The position numbers were made by a program, and so were the translations under genes. A stretch of 64,000 nucleotides of DNA from Saccharum officinarum (taxonomy: Eukaryota; Streptophyta; Magnoliopsida; Poales; Poaceae), in the NCBI GenBank assembly GCA_020631735.1, contig CM036154.1, positions 372,001 to 436,000 on the forward strand. Direction: 5' to 3'. Under the pieces are notes generated by a model. It did not search any database. It saw only the letters and a program-made list of their open reading frames with translations, and had not been told where the DNA came from. Positions 19,774-29,710 of the stretch are shown in pieces (position 1 is the stretch's first letter; each line of letters opens with the position of its first letter).

Positions 19774-22700
19774 TCATTTTTTAAAGTTACTAGAATCAAG
19801 CACATTGAGTTCACTTCTTAGCCTACAAAAGGTTGCCTCATCCAAAGGTTTAGTGAAGATATCCGCTAATTGATTTTCACTTCTTACACCTTCTAGTGAT
19901 ATGTCATTTTTTGCAACGTGATCTCTTAGAAAGTGATGGCGGATATCAATGTGCTTAGTGCGAGAGTGTTGTACCGGATTGTTAGCAATTTTAACGGCAC
20001 TTTCATTATCACATAAAAGTGGCACCTTTTCAAGAACAATTCCATAGTCTAGGAGGGTTTGTTTCATATATAAGATTTGTGCACAACAAGCCCCCGCGGC
20101 AATGTATTCCGCCTCGGCGGTGGACAAAGCCACACTATTTTGCTTTTTAGATGACCAAGATACTAAAGATCTTCCAAGCAAATGGCACCCTCCGGATGTG
20201 CTTTTTCTATCAATTTTGCAACCGGCATAGTCCGAATCGGAATAGCCAACTAGTTGGAATCTAGCTCCTTTGGGATACCAAAGACCAATGCTTGGGGTGA
20301 GCTTAAGATATCTTAGGATTCTTTTTACGGCACTTAGGTGAGGTTCTTTAGGGCACGCTTGAAAGCGGGCACACATGCACACACTAAACATGATATCGGG
20401 CCTAGATGCGGTAAGGTACAACAAGCTACCAATCATAGAACGGTAGAGAGTTTGATCAACCGGTTTACCTCCCTCATCTAGGTCGAGATGTCCATTTGAT
20501 GGCATTGGGGTCTTGATTGGTTTGCATTCTTCCATCTTGAATCTTTTGAGAAGATCCTTGGTATACTTTTCTTGAGAGATGAAAATCCCTTCTCTCATTT
20601 GCTTTACTTGAAATCCAAGGAAGAATGTGAGCTCACCAATCATTGACATCTCGAACTCCTTCGACATCAATTCACCAAATTCCTTGCAATAATCTTCATT
20701 TGTTGATCCGAAGATGATATCATCAACATATACTTGACAAATAAAGATCTCCCCATTAAACTTCTTGGTGAATAGTGTGGTGTCGACCTTCCCAATTGTG
20801 AAGCCCTTCTCAATGAGGAAGTCCCGGAGGCGCTCATACCACGCTCTAGGGGCTTGCTTGAGCCCATATAACGCCTTGGACAACCTATAAACATGATTAG
20901 GATATCTAGGGTCTTCAAACCCGGGAGGTTGATTAACATAGACTAGTTCATTTATAAAGCCATTTAAGAATGCACTTTTCACATCCATTTGATATAGTTT
21001 CATATCATGATGTGATGCATATGCAAGGAGGATACGAATGGCTTCAAGTCTTGCAACGGGTGCAAAAGTCTCTCCAAAATCAAGACCTTCAACTTGAGAG
21101 AACCCCTTTGCAACTAGTCTTGCCTTGTTCCTCACCACTATGCCTTGGTCATCTTGCTTGTTTCGGAACACCCACTTGGTTCCAATGACTCTTGCACCTT
21201 TAGGATGCTCTTCAAGTGTCCATACTTGATTGCGGGTGAAGTTGTTCAATTCTTCATGCATTGCATTCACCCAATCCGGATCTTGAAGAGCTTCTTCTAC
21301 ATTCTTAGGTTCAACGCAAGAGACAAAAGAGTGATGTTCAACAAAAGAAGCTAGTTTTTGAGATCGAGTCATTACTCCCTTTGTGGACTCCCTATGATGA
21401 GATCTTGTGGATGTGCTTGAAGTAGTGGTGAGTTTCTTCTATCAACCACTTGAGGAGGTGGATGGGGAGCATCAACATCTTGAGCTTGTGCCTCGGCTTG
21501 TTCATGAGAGACATAAGTGTCTTCATTTTCAACTCTCTCATTCTTGTCATCATCTTGAGGCACACGTGATGAAGATGGTGGATCAACAATTTGTACATCG
21601 TCATCATCATCTTTTGGCTTGATGTCTCCCACCGGCATGTTCTTCATGGCCTCCCTCAAGGGTTCATCACCTACATCATCACAATTCTCAATTGCTCCTT
21701 GGGAGCCGTTAGATTCATCAAATTCCACATCATATGTTTCTTCAACCAAACCGGTGGCATGGTTAAATACTCTATATGCTTTGGACTTTGATGAGTAACC
21801 AACAAGAAAACCAATATCACAACGTCTTTGAAACTTCCCTAGGTGTTGACGCTTCTTGTAGATGTAACATTTGCAACCAAACACCCGGAAGAAAGAGACG
21901 TCCGGCTTCTTCCCATTAAGCAACTCATAGGGGGTCTTGCCAAGAAACTTTTGTAGGAAGAGGCGATTTGAAGCATAGCATGCGGTGTTGATTGCCTCGG
22001 CCCACAACTTCTCTGGAGTGTTGTACTCATCTAGCATTGTTCTTGCAAGGGTGATCAAAGTTCGGTTCTTTCTCTCAACTACACCATTTTGTTGAGGAGT
22101 GTAGGTTGAAGAGACCTCATGCTTGATTCCAATTTCATCACAATAAGCTTCAATGTTGGTGTTGTCAAACTCTTTGCCATTGTCACTTCTAATCTTCTTT
22201 ATCTTGACTTCAAATTCATTTTGAGCTCTCTTTGCAAACTTCTTGAAGCAATTTGCCACTTCGGATTTGTCATGAAGGAAGAAAGTCCATGTATACCTTG
22301 AGTAGTCATCCACTATCACAAGACAATAGAGATTACCACCCAAGCTCTTGTATGTTGTAGGCCCAAACAAATCCATGTGTAGAAGTTCTAGCACTCTTGA
22401 AGTTGACATGAAAGCTTTGGTTGGATGAGTGTTTGCAACTTGTTTGCCCGCTTGACATGCACTACAAGGTTTGTCCTTTTCAAACTTCACATCCTTCAAT
22501 CCTCTCACTAGTTCTTTCTTCAATAGCTTGTTGAGAGTGTTCATTCCAACATGAGCAAGCCTCCTATGCCAAAGCCAACCAAGTGAGGTCTTGGTGAACA
22601 AACATGTCATCAAATTTGCATCTTCGGAGGTGAAGTCAACAAGATAAAGATTGTTGTATCTAAAGCCTTTGAATATCACTTGCTTGTCATCTATCTTTGA

Positions 22701-22975
22701 AACTTCCACTTCATTTGGTGTGAACAAGCATTGGAAGCCAAGGTCACAAAGTTGCCCAACGGATAACAAGTTGAAACTCAATGAAGCAACATAGAGCACA
22801 TTTGAGAGTGAGTGATCATGTGATATTGCAATCTTGCCTATACCCTTGACTTTGCTCTTTGAATTATCCCAAATGTGATCTTCTCTTGACATATTCCATT
22901 CTCTTCAATGGTGGTGAACATACGAGGATCACCGGTCATATGTTGAGTGCAACCACTATCAATAACCCAATGAGA
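19774..22975 (-). pseudogene. Sirevirus-type pol: protease, integrase, RT, RNase H with single-base breaks
   Basis: Protease lies at about 22975-22940 (DSGCTQHMTGD). GAG-prepol follows (LGWLWHRRLAHVGMNTLNKL), then the integrase HHCC and core (MDLFGPTTYKS; VIVDDYSRYTWTFFLHDKSE; IRSDNGKEF; PQQNGVVERKNRT). RT has [20 protein letters not shown] and the catalytic [11 protein letters not shown] near 20720. RNase H has [20 protein letters not shown] and the end [13 protein letters not shown]. The integrase frame and the RT frame are separated at 21372 by one missing base, and another indel lies near 22890. All catalytic residues listed are present. The gene is only one or two bases from open, which fits a young insertion or read errors. 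Confidence 0.85.
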
Positions 22976-23153
22976 TCCACCGGTCTTGTAGTTCACCTAC
23001 ACACAAGAGATCAAGCTTTTTGTTTAGGGACCCAAACTTGAGAGGGGCCCTTGACTTTCTCAACTAGTGACTTGGCAACCCATATTTTCTTTGGCCTATT
23101 CTTGTTTGGGGGACCCAAAAACATGACTTTCATCTTTCCATTTGAATCTTTTC

Positions 23154-25353
23154 TTAGCATATAATGAGCATTGAAGGCGAAGGTCTAGCATGCTTGGGCA
23201 AGGGTTGTGGTGGTGGAGTTTTGCATTCATGAGCAAAGTGACCTTCTTGACCACACTCAACACATCTCTTTGGCTTGGGCTTTGACTTGCTTTGTTGTTG
23301 TTGAGCTTTTGCTTTCTTCTCTTGATTTGCCAAGTACCCAATACCACTTCTATCCATCTTCATTACGGTGTTCATGAGGAGCTCACTTTGCAAATGTTGG
23401 CCTCTTGTGAACTTGCTTAGGCCGGTCTTGAGATGCTCTTTTTCTTGCTTGAGCTTTTTGTTTTCTTCAATGAGTGACTCATTTGTTGGTTGCTTCTCAA
23501 GAGCCATCAAACCTTTTAGCTTCTTGTTCTCATTTGCAAGCTTCTCATTCTCACTCTTAATCTTGGCATAATCATCATGGTTGCTTGACTCAACCACACT
23601 CTTGCCTTTGCTACTAGAACCTCGCTCAATGCTTTCAATGATCAAGTCATCACATGATGTAGCTATATCACACTTAACAACATGGTTAGTAGCATCATGT
23701 GTCTCAAGAGCAAGTTCATTAGCAACCACAAGACTATCATAGTCAATTTTTAATGTGGTGTATTTGTCCTTTAGAGAATTATGTCTAGTGATGAGCTCAT
23801 CATGCTTCTTCTCAAGTTTATCATGTTGATCTTTAAGCTCTTTATAAGAGGTTTTGAGCTCCTTGAGAGTGGAAGACATCACTTCATTTTGAACTCTAAG
23901 CTCACCACTAGTCTTTTGAATATTTTCAAGCTTGGATGAGAGTGATTCATTTTCATTTTGAAGATCATCATTTTCACTTCTAGTCCTTCTTATGATTTAG
24001 TGTATTTGTTTAGCAATTTTACAAGTTCATCATAAGAAGGTGAGTCATATTCATCATCACTATCACTATCATCATCATCATCACTATCATGGTTTTGTAC
24101 CTTTCGTTCACCCTTGGCCATAAGGCATAGGTGAGTTGTGGACGATGATGGTGAAGGAGGCGGTGAAGGTGGTGATGAAGATGTTGGTGAAGATGATGGC
24201 CCCATCACAAATGCGGCAACCTTCTCTTTCTCATCATCGCTCTCATCTTCGGAGGACTCACAAGATGATTCAATGTCGGTGAGCCAATCACCAACAATGT
24301 ATGCCTTTCCTCCCTTCTTCTTCTTGTGGAACTCCTTCTTCTTGCCATCCTTCTTCTTGTATGGCTTGTTCTTCTTCTTCTCTTCTTCTTCATCACTTGA
24401 ATCATTTTTCTTGCCCTTGTTCTTGTTCTTGTACTTGTCTTTGGTGGTCTAGGGCATTGATGAGCTAGGTGGCCAAGTTCACCACAATTGTAGCAATCCA
24501 TCTCCGAGATTGGCTTTCTCTTGCTACTTGTGAAGAATTTCTTCTTCTTGCCATCGAACTTGATGCCACTCTTGTTAAGCTTCTTTAGCATCTTGGTGGT
24601 CTTTCTCACCATGAGTGCAAGTGATTCATCATCAACATCACTTTCACTTGAGCTTTCTTGCACCATCATGGCTTGCCCTTCTTCTTCTTGTCATGACTAG
24701 CTTTGAAGGCCAAGTCTTTCTTCTTGGAAGATGATGAGCCCTCTTCCGGAGTGATATGCATGTACATCTCATGAGCATTGATTTTCCCTAAAACTTGAGT
24801 CGGTGTTGCGGTGGAAAGATCACTTTGGTGAAGCACGGTGACAATGTGTCCATACTTCTCAACGGGAAGCACACTCAAGATCTTCCTTGCAACATCCGAT
24901 TGGCTCATTTTGGTGAGCCCAAGAGCATTGAGGTCCTCTACAAGAACATTCAAGCGAGTGTACATGTCATTAGCACTTTCTTTGGGAAGCATCTCAAAAG
25001 AATTAATTTTCTTTAAAGCTATGTGATAGCGTTCCTCACGCTCACTCTTAGTTCCCTCATGGAGAGCACAAAGATTTTCCCACAATTCATGAGCGTTCTT
25101 TGCATTACGCACGCGATTGAAAGATATCTTTGCCTAAGCCCGGTAGAGTGCATTTTTGGCCTTTGCATTCCACCGGTCGTACTTCTCCTCGTCACCACTT
25201 GGGTTAGCGGGATCCCTTATGGGGGGAAGCCTTCGGTTGCGGCTCTAAGGCACCCAACATCTATGGCTTCGAGGTACGCCTCCATACGAATTTTCCAATA
25301 TGGAAAAATCGTCTCCCTCAAAAGTGGGAGGTGGTCCTTCCCCATTAGACATC
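23154..25353 (-). pseudogene. Sirevirus-type gag with zinc knuckles, frame-broken
   Basis: The likely start is ATG 25353 (MSNGEGPPPTFEGDDFS), where an extra T soon breaks the frame and a TAG occurs near 25136. The capsid part is open at 25112-24666 (NAHELWENLCALHEGTKSER; MYTRLNVLVEDLNALGL), followed by a Lys/Glu-rich segment and the knuckle CYNCGELGHLAHQC near 24490. Further on are an acidic Asp/Ser run (24030-24090), a long coiled coil (23880-23400), and a second knuckle CVECGQEGHFAHEC near 23240. A large gag with coiled coil and two knuckles fits Sireviruses. At least four frame breaks. Confidence 0.8.
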
Positions 25354-25390
25354 TTGCTCTAGGCGTAAAGCCTAAAAATAGAGCAACACG

Positions 25391-25404
25391 GCTCCGATAC
25401 CAAT
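25391..25404 (-). other. Primer binding site (tRNA-Met) of the Sirevirus-type element
   Basis: The minus strand reads TTGGTATCGGAGCC directly after the LTR end. It matches the usual plant initiator tRNA-Met primer site TGGTATCAGAGC with one difference. Confidence 0.8.
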
Positions 25405-25778
25405 TGAAAGGATCAAGATGCCCAAGGAGGGGGGTGAATTGGGCTTTCTAAAAATTAAATGCAAAAAATAAATCCTACAAGCCGGAATTCCACCCTAGTG
25501 TCTACTTGTGTTCCTAGAGAGTCTAAGCCGATACTAAGTTTTGCCACCCTAGTTTCCAATATCTATGTCTAGCATGGCAAGTCTAGGAATGTAAACAAGC
25601 AATGAAATAAATACGAAATGTAAATGCTTGAATAAGCCAAGGGCAAGGAACACGGCGATTTTTCCGAGGTATCGGAGAGTCGCCAACTCCACTAGTCTCG
25701 TTGGAGCACCCCGCAAGGTGTAGCTCCCTTGAGTCGCGCAAGGATCAAGTGCTCCTCTACGGGTTGATTCTTTGACAA
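25405..25778 (-). repeat. 5' LTR of the Sirevirus-type element (partial)
   Basis: Aligns with 13519 onward with scattered single-base indels and substitutions. Only the R-U5 end is present; U3 is lost in the gap. Confidence 0.9.
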
Positions 25779-25878
25779 NNNNNNNNNNNNNNNNNNNNNN
25801 NNNNNNNNNNNNNNNNNNNNNNNNNNNNNNNNNNNNNNNNNNNNNNNNNNNNNNNNNNNNNNNNNNNNNNNNNNNNNN
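25779..25878. other. Assembly gap (100 N)
   Basis: Exactly 100 N between a Sirevirus LTR and the very end of a Gypsy LTR. The right contig begins two bases inside the LTR terminus, so the join is suspect. Confidence 0.99.
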
Positions 25879-26238
25879 TAACAGAACCGCCCAATTATAC
25901 GAGATTAAGTAGGAAATCATCCAACGGAAGGACAATTTAACAAACTTAAGCCCGTATAACCCGGTAGTCCGTGAAATCTCGACGGATTTCAAACCATTTC
26001 ACATAACAGCCAAGATCGTACTAAGTTTAACGGTTACCATCATAAGTTACATAAATGTTCGCGGCATAAAATACATCGAGTTTAAACATAGTTATTACAA
26101 ACCAGGTTCGAATAAAAGTAGCGGAAGCGGTAGTTCAAATCACGCACACACACAACATTTTGAAATAAAGTGCCAGCTTGTGATCATCTCCAGCAAAAGC
26201 ATCAGACTAGAAGTAGCGAATGACCATTGCCCATGGTC

Positions 26239-26300
26239 CTAAGCTTCGCCCATTGCAGGATAGAGACAGTTGATACAATAGCCGTAGTACATCTGCCCAT
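26239..26300 (-). CDS. LTR-embedded terminal exon with C-x-x-C motif (LTR1 copy)
   Basis: Candidate last exon of a small LTR-encoded protein. It follows an acceptor-like CCCACTTGTTGCAG on the minus strand and reads 19 codons plus a stop. The peptide contains MYYGYCINCLYPAMGEA, ending TAG at 26239. The same 62-bp exon occurs in LTR2 and, diverged but with the same length, frame and stop, in the second Gypsy family at 63853. The upstream spacers differ by two bases between families, which would break the frame if not spliced out. The CxxC pair suggests a small metal-binding or redox motif, but function is unknown. Confidence 0.4.
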
Positions 26301-27308
26301 CTGCAACAAGTGGGAACAAAGCCCTGAGTACGAGAAGGTACTCAGCTAGACTTACCCGTCAAAAACCAGAAATAAAAGACACCAAGGAATCATGATAGGC
26401 TTTCTGGTGGGATAGCTGACTCATTTGCAAAAAGGCATTTTTAGCATTTAGGAAAACCTTTACAAAAGCTTTGCATCAAGTTAAATCTTTATTAACCTGT
26501 CAACTACATTTGCACCTGTACTAAAGTAACATGTAATTAAACAGGTAATGATAACCAATGATCATTAACAACTTCCATTATGTCATAATTCATATAACTG
26601 TCCAAGTGTTCCATCAATATTACTACGATGAAGTAGCTCAAGTCAAGTGTTCACTATCCAGTGAACGATGGCGATTCGAATCGATTATTAACCAGCTGGT
26701 AAGTTATTCCTCACACAAACCTCACTCACCCGCTAAAGTGAGGTGTTGGTCACCGAGTCAACCATTCAGGTAAAGTCGCGAGCTTGCCAGGAACCACTTG
26801 TACCCGGGGGCCGCCCGACTGCTCTTTGGCCTTATCATCGCGCCCCGTATCCTGCCACTACTGCTCCGGTACAGTGCGTTGCGGGCAATCCACTCGGCCC
26901 GAATAATCTCCAGTTTCGCGGTCGGAAGGTACTTTATCCGGCCAGCTAAATGTGAGGCATGCGTTCAACATGACCCGAGGGACAACAACGGACGGTCCTT
27001 AATCGACACAGACGGAAAACACTACAGTCCGAAACCCTGCAAGTTTCCGCCCGGTCTCAAATTCATTTCACACTTAGTTATACCATGACTTCATAGTCAT
27101 CCAAGCAGATCCAGGTAACCACCTATAGCTCGCAGGTGACAGGAAATCACCCGACTTCTACCGGTCTAAGCCAGCTAAGCATTGACTCGACTGCGGATAC
27201 CAGGGTAACAAGGATATAGTATAACAAAGGTAAGCAAGGTATAATGCAGCAACGTTTGCAAACAACTCCTAAACGTAATGCATCAAATTAAGTAAAGTTA
27301 ATAATAAA

Positions 27309-27492
27309 TTATTTGCAAACCGGGAGAGAAATGCTCCGGGGCTTGCCTCTCTCAAAAGAGCTCGGACGGTGGTCGGGGCACTCGGGGAGCTCTTCACCGA
27401 CCTCCTCTTCGGCTTCTGTCACCTCCTGCTGCTGCACCTCGAGCTGCTCCTCTGGCTCCTCGGTAAGACGACTGGGTTCTCGGTTTGCGATC
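27309..27492 (-). other. LTR-embedded acidic coding block (LTR1 copy)
   Basis: The minus strand after an acceptor-like ATTGCATCATACAG encodes a Glu/Gln-rich stretch and then ECPDHRPSSFERGKPRS. The block is open in LTR2. In LTR1 one G is missing near 27462, which shifts the frame. Homologous, more diverged DNA lies at 62612-62790 in family 2. Confidence 0.4.
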
Positions 27493-28399
27493 CTGTATGA
27501 TGCAATGCGCGTAAGTGATTATGCAAACGTGCATCGAAGGAGATGAATGCAATGAATATGTTGAAATGCAAGGTAGTCAACATCATCCAAGAAACTATAC
27601 ACTACAAGCACATGTCATCTACTGCATTCTCTTCTACTACTAATATGTTAAGTTAACATATCTTATGAAATGCTTCAAAGATACACCAAAGCTTTACTAA
27701 TTTCTTAATCACACTTAAAGCAACACTTGCTTAAACCCTAAATAATAATAGGTTTGAATAGCAACATATATTTCTTGATGCTCCTAAAAATCTAAGAAAA
27801 TTACAGTAGCATAATACTACCCTAAACAGACTACCATAAAAATTTCATGACATTTGGATAGTAAACTATCCTATACAAAAATGACAAGCTATAGCATAAA
27901 AATGAGTATGAAATTACTTTGTACTATGAAAAGTGTCAAACAACAGAATTAATATTTTCCTAGGTTCTTCATGGAATATAATGACTGTACAAAAATTATC
28001 ACATGCATGTTTTATACAAAGTTTGCTCTCTAGCAAAAATAACAAAAATCAGCCATTAAAGGTACTTGAACTACTTCTCCAAAGTTTTCCACAGCACATG
28101 CATGAAACATATTTTTCCTAGGAAGTACATGATATAAGAAGATTAACAAACTTGAAATCATATTTTTCTGATACATATAGGATTTACTAACCATTTTACA
28201 AGATATCAGCAATATCAAGAATAATTAAAGCTCTACAGAAAAGTATCCAAAAATGACATGCAATATTTTTTAATCATAGATCTGGTTCCAATGAACCATA
28301 GAAATTTATTTCACAATTTTTGGAGCTCAAATGAATACAAAAACATTTTCCACAATATTTTTCATCATGAATAATAAAAGAAAACAGAAAACGATTTTT

Positions 28400-29230
28400 A
28401 TTTATTGAAACTGGGCCGGCCCGTGGAATTAAACCGGCCGTGGCCGTTTCGGCCTGGTTCGCGCGCGCGGGAGGGAAAGAGCGAGCAGGCCGCTCGAGGC
28501 GCGCCCACAGGGCGGTGGCCCAGGAAGCCGACGGGGAGGAGACAGAGGGCGGCCTCGCGCGGCGGCTCTGACGCGCGGCGTGGCGGTGGCCGACGGCCAA
28601 CGGCCATCTCCGGCCACGAGCGACCAGGGGCGCGCGCAACAGTGTCCGCGAGGAGTGGCGAACTCAGGAGAGGGCTCAGGGGATGGAGAGAGCGAGGAAG
28701 ACGCGGGGCGGAGCGCGAGCTCGGCGGCCCCGTCGTGTGGCGCGGCGGGAAGACTCGATTGAGCCTTACCGTAGGTGAACAAGGCAAACGGAGGTCCGTT
28801 CGGAGGAGAGGAGAAGGTGGCGGAGCTTGGTGCACGAGCAATCGGACGGTGGCGGTTCACCGACGTCGGAACGCGACGGCGGAGGTGAGGAAGTCGGTGG
28901 TGAGCGGCTCTCCCGCTCGGTTCTCCGGAGAAGGAGAAAGGGAGCGAGCGAGGGGGCGAGTGGAATGGAGGCCAGACGCACGCGGTGATTTGAGGCGGAG
29001 CGGCGCGGGGTCCACGGGCGGCCAGCGGGGTGGCGTCGCCGGCATGCGGCCGCCACGCGGCGAGCGTGCTCTGCCGCGGCGCCAGCGAGCCGCGCGCGCG
29101 TGGGAGCGGGAGGGGAAGAGAGCCGGCTTGGCCGGGCCGAGGCGGGGAGCTGGCGCGGGGCGCGCGTGCGAAGGCGGGCCGCTTCGGCTGCGGGCCGAAC
29201 CGAGGCGGCGGCCTGCTAGGTTAGGATTTG
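28400..29230 (-). other. GC-rich exon-like part of LTR1
   Basis: A CpG-rich island within the LTR. On the minus strand it ends at a good donor (ACG|GTAAGG, near 28769), with Pro/Ser/Arg-rich open frames upstream. It looks like the 5' UTR or first exon of a grass gene. It may be the transcribed leader of the LTR; no domain is recognised. Long plus-strand frames here are composition artefacts. Confidence 0.35.
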
Positions 29231-29710
29231 ATTTTTTTCAAATTTCTAATTCAAATAAATTTCAAATACAGTTTTCAAACCCTATTTTGAGCAAGAAAAG
29301 ACCTTTTCTGGAAATGACCCAAAAATAAAAGTTGCTTAGAATTTAATTCTCTACAACTTTGATTAAGGGGCCAACTCAAAATTCTCAACAGATTTTGAAT
29401 TTGAGAATAAAAGCTAAATTAGGGAGTATTTTGAATATTTTCAAAAAATACATTTTTAAAACAAGTTTTTGACAAAACTTTGAGTGATTTAGTTGCTCCA
29501 AAAATTGACCTATAATTCTAAGTGATATAAAATTTATAGTTGCACAATTTTGATGAAAGGTAATTAGCACATTATGTAATTGTCACAATGTTATGCAATA
29601 CTAGTTTTCCAAGTTTTATTTCCTTAAATACACCCTAAGCACATATGATTATGAATGCATGACATGTTATGCTCATGATTGCAATGCAAATGCTTGCGTA
29701 ACACCGAGTG

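Larger units (their letters stand above)
13519..25778 (-). mobile_element. Sirevirus-type Copia retrotransposon with env-like ORF (5' LTR cut by gap)
   Basis: Near-identical LTRs begin with TGAAAGGATCAAGATGCCCA on the plus strand at 13519 and 25405. Between them on the minus strand lie PBS, gag with zinc knuckles, pol (PR, IN, RT, RH), a spacer with GC-rich repeats, an env-like frame, and a PPT. This order and the roughly 10.3-kb interior fit the Sirevirus/Maximus lineage, which often has an env-like gene. It is nested in Copia element 1. Gag and pol carry several frameshifts; env is open. Confidence 0.88.

Noticed and set aside
24138..24452. 104-codon plus-strand frame rich in Phe and Ser
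   Set aside because: Antisense of the Lys/Glu-rich, low-complexity gag region of the Sirevirus-type element.
25391..25404. tRNA-like sequence
   Set aside because: Only the 3' end complement of a tRNA, i.e. a retrotransposon primer binding site. No cloverleaf-bearing tRNA gene was seen in the window.
27313..27546. Ser/Cys-rich plus-strand frame in LTR1
   Set aside because: Antisense of the conserved acidic LTR block; the sense strand explains the conservation.
28405..29328. A 307-codon plus-strand frame (and a 262-codon one at 38924-39712)
   Set aside because: Arg/Gly/Ala-rich frame antisense to the LTR, caused by high GC with few stop codons. The frame differs between LTR copies, so it is not conserved.
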